Assembly (NCBI RefSeq): GCF_002335525.1
Contig: NZ_BDUF01000057.1
Coordinates: 1 to 56,308 of the forward strand
Source of the DNA: Effusibacillus lacus
GTDB lineage: Bacteria; Bacillota; Bacilli; Tumebacillales; Effusibacillaceae
Length of the DNA: 56,308 nt
Direction of reading: 5' to 3'
The notes under the pieces are model-generated. The model saw only the letters and a list, made by a program, of their open reading frames with translations, had not been told where the DNA came from and did not search any database. This document shows, in pieces, positions 16,768 to 26,513 of the stretch (position 1 is the stretch's first letter; each line of letters begins with the position of its first letter). Made by a program: the position numbers and the translations under genes.

Positions 16768-17213
16768 GATTGAGGCACCGGCGTTGGCGTCGGTTTGCCG
16801 GATTTCCCGTATTTGTCCTTGATATAGAAGTGAATGTCTTTCAGGGATTTGCCATCTTTGTGTTGTTTTACCGCATCACGTGCGATATCGACACAGATGT
16901 CTCAGCCAATGCCCATGGGATCCCATTCCAGCACTTCCTTGTTGGGACCCATCTTGTCGACAAAGCAGTTCAGATTGCTGGTATGCCCGTCCTCTTCATA
17001 ACAACCGCAATAACAAGGAACGGCAGCCAGCGCATCCGGATCTTGGGCTGCCATTATATAGGTCTCCTGAATCATGGCAGGAGCTTTCGTCACATAATCA
17101 GGCAGGGGTTTGTGCTTCTTGTCCAGTTCGAACCTGGTGGAGGCGGTGTTCGATCCACATCCCGCCAGCAACAGGGCCGCAGCCGTTGCCACAATGAGCC
17201 ACGTTTTCTTCAT
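16764..17213 (-). CDS. PCYCGC-motif lipoprotein, candidate selenoprotein (in-frame TGA)
   Basis: 149 aa if the TGA at 16902-16904 is read as selenocysteine (residue 104). The signal peptide ends in LLAGC with lipidated Cys19. PCYCGC is at residues 66-71 and another Cys at 83. In the family as I recall it, a CxxC lies near the C-terminus after a W-D-x-x-G stretch. Here that position reads WDPMGIG-TGA-DICVDIA, i.e. UxxC with Cys107. After the TGA the same frame continues for 45 codons with family-like sequence (AVKQHKDGKSLKDIHFYIKD, then KPTPTPVP) and stops in an ATGA overlap with the cytochrome gene. Function of the family is unknown; extracytoplasmic thiol or metal chemistry linked to cytochrome c is possible. 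Read without recoding it would end at residue 103. Confidence 0.8.
16869..16904 (-). promoter_or_regulatory. candidate bacterial SECIS element
   Basis: Directly after the in-frame TGA the minus strand can form a stem-loop: seven pairs (16881-16887 with 16869-16875, one G-U) closing the loop CGUGA at 16876-16880. The loop starts 21 nt after the TGA and has G as its second base, both of which fit the bacterial SECIS pattern. A short GACA/UGUC helix lies between. Folding was done by hand. Confidence 0.5.
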
Positions 17214-17377
17214 GTCTTTCCCTCCTTTGATCCTACTTCTATATTAGCAAAAATAGCTTGCAATCGAGAGTGAATAAATGGTGAATAATGAAGAACGGAT
17301 GGTTGTCAGTTGAACAGGGCAAATGCTGGTAGCAAGAGATCCATCCCGGTAAACTTCGGAATGAACCTCTTGCCGTT

Positions 17378-17653
17378 TCATTGATTCGACTTTAAAGAAT
17401 TTTGCTCCCCAATTATGTTCACTGTTGTGTCCTGCACCGCGTCTGCCCGAACCGGATAAGGACCCACAAGCCGGGAGTAGATCAGTCCCAGCAACCTGTT
17501 ATTTTCACGAACAATCCTTAAAACCTCGTTTGTGACTGCCATATGCTGCTCCATCATCCGCCGCATTCGTTCCATTTCAGTCCCGGGCATAGGCATGGGC
17601 ATTTGCCGTACATCTCCTGTATGGAAATAATCAAACTGAGGATACCAATACAT
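17378..17653 (-). CDS. small protein, unknown function
   Basis: 91 aa from the ATG that follows GGGAGG by 7 nt. It starts MYWYPQFDYF, then a Met/Pro-rich segment (QMPMPMPG) and an amphipathic helix rich in Met, Glu and Arg (EMERMRRMMEQHMAVTNEVLRIV), which could form a coiled coil. No signal peptide. I do not recognise the family; tyrosine-rich small proteins of this kind often occur in spore-formers. The stretch 17654-17936 before the next gene shows no feature I can name. Confidence 0.65.
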   Translation of the reverse strand: MYWYPQFDYFHTGDVRQMPMPMPGTEMERMRRMMEQHMAVTNEVLRIVRENNRLLGLIYSRLVGPYPVRADAVQDTTVNIIGEQNSLKSNQ

Positions 17654-17936
17654 AATCTTTCCTCCCTTCGAATTCAACACTGTACTCTACGCAACACAAA
17701 GCCTATCCTGTGAGCCCAAATTTATGAGACCACCGATTTCCGTCCATAGTAATACGGGGACCAACCCCAGGTACTTATGAGAATGATTAGGCGGGCACAC
17801 AAGAAGCATGCCCAAGCCCTCGTTGCTGGCAATAATCGGGTTCCGAAACCGGCTAACGGGATAATTGCCTTACGTATATTTTCACCGTGCAAACTTCCCT
17901 TCTCCCTTTTTTTTCATTTTCTCCACTACCCTGCAC

Positions 17937-20900
17937 TTAGATCGTCAGAACGACATGGTGGACCTGCCCATCGTCACGCAATTCGATGCAGGGATCTCCC
18001 TGCACAGTATGTTCTACGAGATCCGCTTCCTGTCCGTCGATGATTAGTGCGATCCCCCCACCGGGCTGGTATGCCGAATTTTTGACGTTGATGAGGTAAC
18101 TTGCACTTCCAACACGGTATCTGACAGAATACTCCGGCCATTCTTTTGGAATGCAGGGGCGAATGTACAGCCGCTCTCCTCGCCGGCGCAGGCCAAGGAT
18201 CCACTCGACGCCCGCTTGGTACATCCATCCCGCAGCGCCAGTGTACCACGTCCAACCGGCACGACCTTTACGAGGGTCAGCCGTGTAAATGTCCGCCGCC
18301 ATGACGTACGGCTCGCCGGCATACAGTCGAACTTCGCCGGACGTCCGGGTGTGAGTCAGCGGATTTAACATGTGAAACAACTCAAACGCCTTGTCTCCGT
18401 CCCCAAGCCGGCACCAGGCGATGACGCTCCAAATGACACCATGCGTATACTGGGCTCCGTTCTCGCGAATTCCGGGCGGATAGCCCTGAATGTAGCCGGG
18501 GCTCGGATCCGTGCGGTCAAAAGGGGGCGTCAACAGACGGGCGACGGATAGATCCCGATCCACTAGTTCCCGATCGAATGCCTGCATCGCCTGCAACGAC
18601 TTGTCCTTTGGCGCCGCTCCAGAGATGACCGACCACGACTGGGCAATAGCATCAATACGACATTCTTCGTTCTGGATGGAGCCCAACCATTGCCCGCCGT
18701 CGGTGAAGGCACGCCGAAACCACTGCCCGTCCCAGGCGTGTTTGTCGAGAGAGGCGGCGAGTTGTTCCCGCACTCTCCTATAGCGGCTGGCCCGTTCGAC
18801 ATCGCTGCGCCGCTTGCACAAATCCTCGAATCGATTCAGGATTTCGCACAGAAACCAGCCAAGCCACACACTCTCTCCACGGCCAGAATCGCCGACGCGG
18901 TTCATTCCGTCGTTCCAGTCTCCGATTCCGATCAGGGGAAGCCCGTGTTCTCCGAAGCCCAAAGACCTGTCAATCGCCCGCAAGCAGTGCTCGAAAATCG
19001 TTCCCTTTTGATCAGAGATTCGTGTGGGCTCGTACCTTTCATGTTCGCCATCACGTAAAGGTTCACTATGAAGAAACGGTGCCACCTCTTCAAGTAAACT
19101 GTCGTCCCCCGTGTGTTCAATGTACCGTGCGACGGCATACGGCAACCATAGCAAATCGTCGGAGATACGTGTGCGAATACCGTATTTCGTCTCTTCATGC
19201 CACCAGTGCTGCACATCCCCTTCCTCATATTGATGCGCGGCGTGGAGCAAAATTTGTGCCCGCGTGAGGTCGGGGCGGGAGTGAAGCAAAGCCAGTGAAT
19301 CTTGCAACTGGTCGCGAAAGCCGTACGCACCACCCGCCTGGTAAAAAGCGGTACGCGCCCACATTCGGCAGGCAAGCGCCTGATAGATCAACCAGCCGTT
19401 CAATAGAACATCCATCTCCGGGCAGGGCGTAGAAACCGAGATCTGGCCCAACACACCGTCCCAGAACTCTCGTACGAGTTCGAATTCCTGCTCGCATACG
19501 CGGGTTTGGCTGTATTTTTGCGCGAGCTTCATGGCGGCGTCGGGCGAGTGTTCGCAACCTAGCAGGATGTAAACTGTCCGTTCGCTATTAGGTTCCATCG
19601 TGAGCCTGGTCTGCACTGCACCGCATGCATCATACTGTGGCCCCGTATTGCCCGACAGCCCTTCCCGGGTCATTGCAGCAGGATGGTCCAATGTGCCATT
19701 GCGACCGAGAAATTCCTTGCGGTCCGCCGTCCAAGACAGATCTTGAGTCTCGATGGCGGTGGCTTCTTGCGCTTCGGCTTCTGTCGGATCCGTCCGGGCA
19801 GCAGACATATCCAACTGCGGAAATACGCCCAAAAAGGCTGTTGCATCTCGAAATGCCTCTTGATAGGTGTTGCGTGCCACCAAGATTTTGGCAGATTCGC
19901 TCCACTCCGTGACGATGAAGGAGGCGTTCGCTTCACGCCGCACGCCCAATACCCATTCCGCGTAATACGTGACGGACAGACGCCTCCGCTCGGAAGTCCG
20001 GTTTTGCAGTCGCAATTTGACCACCTTGACGGGGTCATTAAGCGGGACAAAAACGGTTGCTTCCTGCACGAGACCGTGACTTTCATGGCGGAAGCGCGTG
20101 TACCCCCGACCGTGTGAAACGACGTAAGGTCTGTCTGCAGGAGCGGGAGATGGCGTGACGGACCACATTTCGCCGCTTTCTTCGTCACGCAGATAGCACA
20201 CTTCGCCGGGTGGATCCAGCACAGGATCATTCGACCACGGGGTAAGTTTGCACTCACGGCTGTTGCGCCACCATGTGTACCCCGTGCCGAGTTCGGAAAC
20301 AAGGCAGCCGAAGTGTGGATTGGCGATCACATTGATCCATGGCGCCGGCAGATGATTTCCTTTTTTGAGCACGATCCGGTACTCCCGGCCATCTGCTGAA
20401 AACCCTCCCCAACCGTTGAAGAAAATCAAATCGTGCGTGTCCTCTGAAGCTTGGTTGCCGTTTCCGTTTGCGAATCTGAGCAACGGCGCAGTTGGCACGA
20501 GCGGCGCCGGCAAGATGGTGTCCGCCTGCGGCAATTTGATTTGCGTTCGAAGACTGGGGCCGTCTGCACGCAGCACAATGCGTGATACGGAGAGTAAAAG
20601 TGTCTTGTCATCGTCCGGCAGCTGATTGGCGGAAACCACATGAACCCCCCCGGTCCCTGTACCATGGTGTCCGACGCTATGTTCCACCAAACGTCGCAGC
20701 GCTTCCTGCAAATCCTGCTGGTAACCGCCAGCCGATTCGTTCAGGATGACCAGGTCGATCGGCAATCCCTTGCGGCACAAATATTCATGTCCAATCAGCA
20801 GCTTGACGATAAACTTGATATTGGCCATATCTGCGATTCGCACCAGTACAATTGGCCAATCCCCGGAGACTCCATACGCCCACAGGCCGGACTGCCCTTT

Positions 20901-23900
20901 TGCATTCGTCACAATACTTTTCTCTCGCTCTCCCCGCAGCGGTGCCGCGTACAACGCCTGGCCCGCCAAACGTTGAAAGACCCTCGCCTCAGCGGCAGTC
21001 AGATGCAAGTGCCGAAGCTCGATTTGACTGCGGGTCCAGGCGAGTTGAAACGTCCGTTCTACCTGAAGGTCCCCAGAGAACCGTTGAACGATGCTGATCG
21101 CCTCCTCCTTCGTCTCCGCGACACCAGTGATAGCGAACAGTTGCACCCGTTCACCCGGCTCGATGGTTAATCGCCGTCGCATGATAAAGGCAGGGTCCGC
21201 TACAGCACCTACCGTTCCACGCAAGTGGGAACGAATCCCCTGCGGTTGGGCAAGCGTGTGGCCCCGGCCAATGAAGCATGCACGATCTGTCTCGTATTCC
21301 ACCGGTCCGAGAGACTGACCGCCGACCATCAGCGAGTGCACCGCCCACAGCGCTTTCTCACCTTCATTGTAAGGCCGCCGGCGGGCGAGCAGGCATTCGG
21401 CATCCGCTGCATATTCCGTTTCGACGAACAATTTGCTGAAGGCCGGGTGCGCCTCGTCGGCGATCGGAGGTGCCAGGGATAGTTCAAGAAACGTTGTGAC
21501 TTCGATAATCCGCGTTTCACTGCCTGTATTCGTGATCGTTAACCGGCGAACTTCCGCATTCCATTCCGGCGACACGCAAATTTCAAGGCTCGTCTGCACG
21601 TCTCCGTCCACACGCATGAAGGTGGCCTTATCGAGCGAAAATTGTACGCGCTGTTCAGGGGATGGGACACGGCATGGCTGAAACGTCGGGGACCAGACCG
21701 TGTCGCGGGTGACGTCCCGGATATACACGTAGCTCCCCCAATCGTCCGTCACAGGATCCTCTCGCCAACGCGAGACGGCCACACCTTCGTACCGACTGAA
21801 CCCACTGCCGCTGTTCGTCAGCATGGTCATGAATGTCCCGTTCGAAAGGACGCATACCTCGGGCGTCGGAGTATCCGCGGAGAGGTACTCTCGCAGTGCG
21901 ACAGTCTGTGCTGGCCTTGTATCCGGCAGACGCTGCGATGCTTTTGCCGGATGTTCAATGATTCCGGGCAGCGCGGGAACCCGTTCCTGCAGCAGCAGTT
22001 CGGCCGCCTGCACGCGCTTGTCGCGGTGAAAGCGCTCGTACATTTTCGACGGCAACAGCATATTGGCCAAGGTGAGCAGACTCATCCCTTGATGATGTGC
22101 CATAAAACTTCGGATGACCATGCAAGTCTGACCTTTCGGCATCCGCTCGGGCGTGAAGTCGATGGCTTCGTAGTAACCGTATTTTCCACGCCCGCCAAGC
22201 TCATCGATTTTGTGCAAATCCTTTAGCACTTGGTGCTTCGAAAAGGGTAAGGCCAGGACTGTCGCGTACGGTGCGACGACCAAATCCTGTTCAAGCCCAC
22301 GCTTGAATCCGAGACCGGGAACGCCAAACGCCCGGTATTGATAGTTCATTTGATAATCAAACGCGTAATAGCCGGACTCCGAGATGCCAAACGGGACTCC
22401 CCGCTGATGCGCGTACTCAATTTGTCGGTTCACGACGGCACGGTAGGTACTGTCCCAGACGGTGTTCCGATAGGTGCGCATAATGAGCCATGGCATTAAA
22501 TATTCAAACATCGTCCCGGACCACGAGAGCAGTGTGGCCCCCTGCCCAATCTTTGTCATCGTCCGACCGAGTGCATGCCAGTGTGCCACAGACACTTGCC
22601 CAAGGGCGATGGCAACGAAACTTGCCTGCCTTGCCTCTGAAGCCAGCAGGTCATACAGGATCGTATCGCGCTCGCCCACCGCCACGTGATACCCCAAGGT
22701 GAACAATTTCGCCTTGGGGTCGTATAGCGGGTGAAAATCGGTCTCGTCAATCAACGCCTCTATGCGGGCAATCAGGTTTTGCCCGCGTTCCAACCAATTC
22801 TCGCGGGCAGTCTCCTCAGCAAATGTCCCGCTGTCGTCTGTCTTGAGCCACTCGGCCAATCCCTCTTTGACCACCATCAGATAGGCGACAAAGTTGCCGG
22901 AATCCACCGTTGACACATACAGCGGCGGCAGCGGCTCGAGCGTGACCGTATCGTACCAGTTGTAAAGATGTCCTTTCCATTTGTCCAATCGCTCAACCGT
23001 ATGGATCGTGCGTTCCAGACGCTCAACCAACCCGGGCGTATCGATAAACCCGAAATCTCGCGCAGCCACGGAACAGGCAAGATAAAGTCCAATATTGGTG
23101 GGCGACGTGCGATGCGCGACCCCGTTGGGCGGATCGATCTGAACGTTGTCGGGTGGCAGCCAATTTTCTTTTTCAGTGGTGTAGTCCTCGAAAAACGACC
23201 AAATCTGTTTCGCCAACACCCGTAGTTCTTCCTCCTCATCCGGCTCGAGCGGCCGCTCGGGCCGTGCCGCCGGTTGATCCAACCAGCGGATGCCAAGAGG
23301 AGCGAGAGCCCATAGAGCGCTGAGCGCCAAGCCCGTCCACTGCAGCGCCAAGTTGCTGCGCATCGCCACAGCCAATAGAAAGAGCAGCACCATTGCGTAG
23401 CCGCTCCGCACCCCGAGCAGTGCAGGGTGACGCCCCCCGCGGTTGCGGCGTTCAATTTCCGCAGAGGTAACCCACTCGAGCAAATGACGTTTGGAGATGA
23501 ATAACCGATACAGACTTCTACCGATTGCATCAAGCAACAGCGCACTTTGAAAAGGAAGCGTCGAGATGATCACCAAAACTTGCCCGAACGCGGCCAGCAA
23601 TCCACGAGGACGCCAAGCTGTTCGTCGAATCGCCGCAAATTGGAGGATCACCGGCAAAAACAATGTAGCGAACACAATCACAATCCAGCGTCCCGGTAAG
23701 CCGGGAAGAGCGGTGATGCCAAGAAGCAGAATCATAAACAGAGCAGGCGGGAGCAGACTGCGCCGCAGGTTATCAATCATCTGCCAGCGAGTAAGGGCAG
23801 ACAAATCAACCGGAACCAGAGCTCCCCGTCGGTCGCAAACGCGGGGAAACAACCAGCAGAGCAACTGCCAATCCCCGCGAACCCAGCGGTGCAGTCTCTT

Positions 23901-26240
23901 CTGATATGCACTGAACGCAGCGGGGTGGTCGTCGATCAATTCAATGTCTGACAGCAGGCCAGCGCGCAAAAAGCCGCCTTCCAACAAATCATGGCTGAGC
24001 ACCCGGTTTTCAGGTATCCGCTCGCACAATACCTGGGCAAACATATCAACATCGAAGATGCCCTTCCCCGTAAAAATGCCCTGTCCCAGTCCGTCCTGGT
24101 AGGGATCGGAGACGGCAAAAGCGTATGGATCTATTCCCGGCTCCCCCGACCACAAATAAGCGAATCTCGAACGCATGGCCGCTTCGTGACTGATTCCGAT
24201 GCGCGGCTGCAGTACGCCATATCCCTCGACGACCCGTGTCCGCCTGCGATTTAACCGTGGTCGATTGTAGGGCAGATGCAGAGTGCCGATCATCCGCTGC
24301 GCGCTGCCTACCGGAAGCCTCGTGTCCGCATCGAGCGTGATGATGTAACGAATGCGTGAAAGGACAGTTGAGTCCCCGACTGCAAAGTCGTAAGTTGTAT
24401 CTGTACGTCCTTTGAGCAGTTCAACAAATTCCACCAATTTGCCGCGCTTGCGTTCCCATCCCATCCACACCCCTTCGGACGGGTTCCACAGTCTGCGGCG
24501 CTGAAACAGGTGGAAGGTCGTACCGCCAGGGCGGGAATACTTTCTGTTTAACGCCTCAATGCTGGTTCGTGCGGCCGCGAGAACGGAAGCATCCCCCGGA
24601 AGGCTCTCCGAATCGGCGTCGACGAAATCCCCGAGAAGGGCGAAATGGATATTCGGGTCACGGCTCGCCAGGTAATGCAGTTCCAGCCGATCCGCCAATT
24701 CCTGCACTTCCTCGACGGTCGACCAGATGACGGGAATTACGACCATAGTGGTTGCTTCGACCGGTATTCCACGCGAGAAATCGTAGCGCAACAGTGGACG
24801 CGGAAGCATTGCGCGCTCTATAAGCCAGTGTACCGCCGTGACAGCCCACTCACTCGCGGGAAACAATAGTGCGAGCAGAATCACCGCCCACTCGGCCGGT
24901 GTGTAGCTGATGCCGCCGCCAATCCACGCGGCGAATCCAAAAAGGGCGAACGAGAACAATCCTGCGAGCAGAGTGAAATACGCACCAGTGGCACGACGCA
25001 TTATACCTATTTCCGGCAATAGCCGGGGCCTGCTGCAAGTTTGCAGCGCACTCCGCAACTCCCTGACGCCAGCCGGATCGAGCAGGTAGTAAGCCGCAAA
25101 CGCCTGGCGCGGCAGTTCAGCCAGGTCTCTCGAACTGCATACGTCGGCATCCGTCCCTTGGTTATGTTCTCTATTCTCCTCTGCTCTATCATCCGTAACC
25201 CCAATGTTGGTTCGCTCGCTTTCCGCACACACCCGCTCGTGCTCCTCCGCCGCGAGATCCACGGCCTGCTTTGCGACCAGATTTTCCGGAATGTGCAGGC
25301 GGCGGGCCAATTCCTCCACGCGTTTTCGCAGCACGTCGCGGCTGGAAAAATCGAGGAGCGGATAGACACCTGTGCTTTCTTGGCGCAGAGTGTGCTCAAC
25401 CAAACAAATTTGCTCGAACGGGCGATGCCAGTCCCAACGGGTGATTTTGCGCAGACTGCTGATGATGTTGCCAGCCGCCACTTGATAGGCGGCCTGAAGC
25501 TGATGCTCGTAGGATACGATTCGATCCAGGCTGTCGGGACCGTTTTCCAGTTTGCAGATCAGCCATTCGCGCACGGTTGCGGAATCGTCCGCCCACTCGC
25601 GTAAGTGACTGACCAAGTGAGCGATCAACGGACCGGAGAGCGGAATATCTTGCCCCGCGTCTTCCAGCGCATCCCTGAGTTTATCCGGACTCACCTTTGA
25701 CGGCTCTATTCTCGCCAGCAAACGTTCGACCAGCACACACACCTCTCGTCGTTCTCGAACGAGATCCATGATCTCAGCCAGGCGCCGGATCAAAGCCACG
25801 CGCAGGATAAGAGGGATCGACCACGCCTCAGCAATCTTCAAAACGGATACTTCTTGGTAACAATTGATGTATGTAACAAATGATTCCTCGTCCAGGATGC
25901 CGTCCGCATGCCCAAGATAATCAGAGCAAAGAGACAGGACGCGTGGTTTGCCGCTCTTGCGCAGATATGGCAAACAACGCAGAAAGGCACCGGAGAGTAG
26001 GTGTCTGACTGCCAAAGCCTGTTCCTCGATGAACTCGGCGTTGTCGAGCAGCCATTCTTCCGCGGGCTGCGAACAACTTGCACGACCGTCTCGCAAGGAG
26101 CGTACGAACGCCCGCAAACTCTCAATGTCGGCATAAAACTCCCGCCACAAGTGCTTCGACGGCCGCCATCTCACGTAGGGATCGTGTTTCAGTGCGAGTT
26201 CGTGCGCTTTTTGTCGGAGTTGTTCAGTATTGAGAATCAT
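17937..26240 (-). CDS. cyclic beta-1,2-glucan synthase (NdvB/Cgs type)
   Basis: 2767 aa, close to the 2800-2900 aa of Brucella Cgs and rhizobial NdvB. Order: N-terminal helical region (1 to about 410); membrane pair near 425-480; family 84 glycosyltransferase using UDP-glucose (ITLDADTRLP, SHDLLEGG and HRWVRGDWQ, about 520-810); further membrane segments (about 820-980); a glycoamylase-like domain that cyclises the chain (SPTNIGLYLACS, YNWYDTVTLEPLPP, LSWSGTMFEYLMP); then GH94-type phosphorylase modules with the general-acid Asp in GIGDWNDGMNRVG near the C-terminus. The start ATG follows GGGAGGAG. All key motifs are intact. By eye the gene is richer in G+C than its surroundings. It stands alone, with no exporter gene adjacent. 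Confidence 0.9.
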   Translation of the reverse strand: MILNTEQLRQKAHELALKHDPYVRWRPSKHLWREFYADIESLRAFVRSLRDGRASCSQPAEEWLLDNAEFIEEQALAVRHLLSGAFLRCLPYLRKSGKPRVLSLCSDYLGHADGILDEESFVTYINCYQEVSVLKIAEAWSIPLILRVALIRRLAEIMDLVRERREVCVLVERLLARIEPSKVSPDKLRDALEDAGQDIPLSGPLIAHLVSHLREWADDSATVREWLICKLENGPDSLDRIVSYEHQLQAAYQVAAGNIISSLRKITRWDWHRPFEQICLVEHTLRQESTGVYPLLDFSSRDVLRKRVEELARRLHIPENLVAKQAVDLAAEEHERVCAESERTNIGVTDDRAEENREHNQGTDADVCSSRDLAELPRQAFAAYYLLDPAGVRELRSALQTCSRPRLLPEIGIMRRATGAYFTLLAGLFSFALFGFAAWIGGGISYTPAEWAVILLALLFPASEWAVTAVHWLIERAMLPRPLLRYDFSRGIPVEATTMVVIPVIWSTVEEVQELADRLELHYLASRDPNIHFALLGDFVDADSESLPGDASVLAAARTSIEALNRKYSRPGGTTFHLFQRRRLWNPSEGVWMGWERKRGKLVEFVELLKGRTDTTYDFAVGDSTVLSRIRYIITLDADTRLPVGSAQRMIGTLHLPYNRPRLNRRRTRVVEGYGVLQPRIGISHEAAMRSRFAYLWSGEPGIDPYAFAVSDPYQDGLGQGIFTGKGIFDVDMFAQVLCERIPENRVLSHDLLEGGFLRAGLLSDIELIDDHPAAFSAYQKRLHRWVRGDWQLLCWLFPRVCDRRGALVPVDLSALTRWQMIDNLRRSLLPPALFMILLLGITALPGLPGRWIVIVFATLFLPVILQFAAIRRTAWRPRGLLAAFGQVLVIISTLPFQSALLLDAIGRSLYRLFISKRHLLEWVTSAEIERRNRGGRHPALLGVRSGYAMVLLFLLAVAMRSNLALQWTGLALSALWALAPLGIRWLDQPAARPERPLEPDEEEELRVLAKQIWSFFEDYTTEKENWLPPDNVQIDPPNGVAHRTSPTNIGLYLACSVAARDFGFIDTPGLVERLERTIHTVERLDKWKGHLYNWYDTVTLEPLPPLYVSTVDSGNFVAYLMVVKEGLAEWLKTDDSGTFAEETARENWLERGQNLIARIEALIDETDFHPLYDPKAKLFTLGYHVAVGERDTILYDLLASEARQASFVAIALGQVSVAHWHALGRTMTKIGQGATLLSWSGTMFEYLMPWLIMRTYRNTVWDSTYRAVVNRQIEYAHQRGVPFGISESGYYAFDYQMNYQYRAFGVPGLGFKRGLEQDLVVAPYATVLALPFSKHQVLKDLHKIDELGGRGKYGYYEAIDFTPERMPKGQTCMVIRSFMAHHQGMSLLTLANMLLPSKMYERFHRDKRVQAAELLLQERVPALPGIIEHPAKASQRLPDTRPAQTVALREYLSADTPTPEVCVLSNGTFMTMLTNSGSGFSRYEGVAVSRWREDPVTDDWGSYVYIRDVTRDTVWSPTFQPCRVPSPEQRVQFSLDKATFMRVDGDVQTSLEICVSPEWNAEVRRLTITNTGSETRIIEVTTFLELSLAPPIADEAHPAFSKLFVETEYAADAECLLARRRPYNEGEKALWAVHSLMVGGQSLGPVEYETDRACFIGRGHTLAQPQGIRSHLRGTVGAVADPAFIMRRRLTIEPGERVQLFAITGVAETKEEAISIVQRFSGDLQVERTFQLAWTRSQIELRHLHLTAAEARVFQRLAGQALYAAPLRGEREKSIVTNAKGQSGLWAYGVSGDWPIVLVRIADMANIKFIVKLLIGHEYLCRKGLPIDLVILNESAGGYQQDLQEALRRLVEHSVGHHGTGTGGVHVVSANQLPDDDKTLLLSVSRIVLRADGPSLRTQIKLPQADTILPAPLVPTAPLLRFANGNGNQASEDTHDLIFFNGWGGFSADGREYRIVLKKGNHLPAPWINVIANPHFGCLVSELGTGYTWWRNSRECKLTPWSNDPVLDPPGEVCYLRDEESGEMWSVTPSPAPADRPYVVSHGRGYTRFRHESHGLVQEATVFVPLNDPVKVVKLRLQNRTSERRRLSVTYYAEWVLGVRREANASFIVTEWSESAKILVARNTYQEAFRDATAFLGVFPQLDMSAARTDPTEAEAQEATAIETQDLSWTADRKEFLGRNGTLDHPAAMTREGLSGNTGPQYDACGAVQTRLTMEPNSERTVYILLGCEHSPDAAMKLAQKYSQTRVCEQEFELVREFWDGVLGQISVSTPCPEMDVLLNGWLIYQALACRMWARTAFYQAGGAYGFRDQLQDSLALLHSRPDLTRAQILLHAAHQYEEGDVQHWWHEETKYGIRTRISDDLLWLPYAVARYIEHTGDDSLLEEVAPFLHSEPLRDGEHERYEPTRISDQKGTIFEHCLRAIDRSLGFGEHGLPLIGIGDWNDGMNRVGDSGRGESVWLGWFLCEILNRFEDLCKRRSDVERASRYRRVREQLAASLDKHAWDGQWFRRAFTDGGQWLGSIQNEECRIDAIAQSWSVISGAAPKDKSLQAMQAFDRELVDRDLSVARLLTPPFDRTDPSPGYIQGYPPGIRENGAQYTHGVIWSVIAWCRLGDGDKAFELFHMLNPLTHTRTSGEVRLYAGEPYVMAADIYTADPRKGRAGWTWYTGAAGWMYQAGVEWILGLRRRGERLYIRPCIPKEWPEYSVRYRVGSASYLINVKNSAYQPGGGIALIIDGQEADLVEHTVQGDPCIELRDDGQVHHVVLTI

Positions 26241-26474
26241 AGCTCCTCCCGGAGAAAGTCAGTAGTTGATAAGTGTTCAGGCAGCGCCTCACCGCCCGAT
26301 GCTGCGGAAATCCACAACCAAAATATTCCCATATTGGCTGCGTGTTATTAATTTCGTTTTTGAACTTGTGAAGGGAGGACAAAATAGCAGCGCGGTAACC
26401 GTGGAAAGATTGAATGACCGCAAAACGGAGGGATTAACTGACGAGAGTTTATAACATCCTAAAGAACTTAAATA

Positions 26475-26513
26475 AAAATTCCCGGATCATCAAATTGATC
26501 AACCGGGAATTTT
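26475..26513 (-). terminator. terminator of the doc operon (bidirectional)
   Basis: An 11-bp stem AAAATTCCCGG / CCGGGAATTTT at 26475-26485 and 26503-26513, flanked by A/T runs on both strands. It overlaps the doc stop codon by two bases. The rest of 26241-26474 holds no recognisable gene. Confidence 0.85.

Noticed and set aside
16902-17213. PCYCGC gene as a simple pseudogene or a 103-aa protein
   Set aside because: The downstream frame is kept for 45 codons with conserved-looking sequence and an exact ATGA overlap with the next gene. Decay would have removed these features. It remains the main alternative to selenocysteine.
17654-17936. Gene or terminator after the glucan synthase
   Set aside because: A weak GGGC/GCCC pairing near 17790 lacks a T-run and no frame has a ribosome site.
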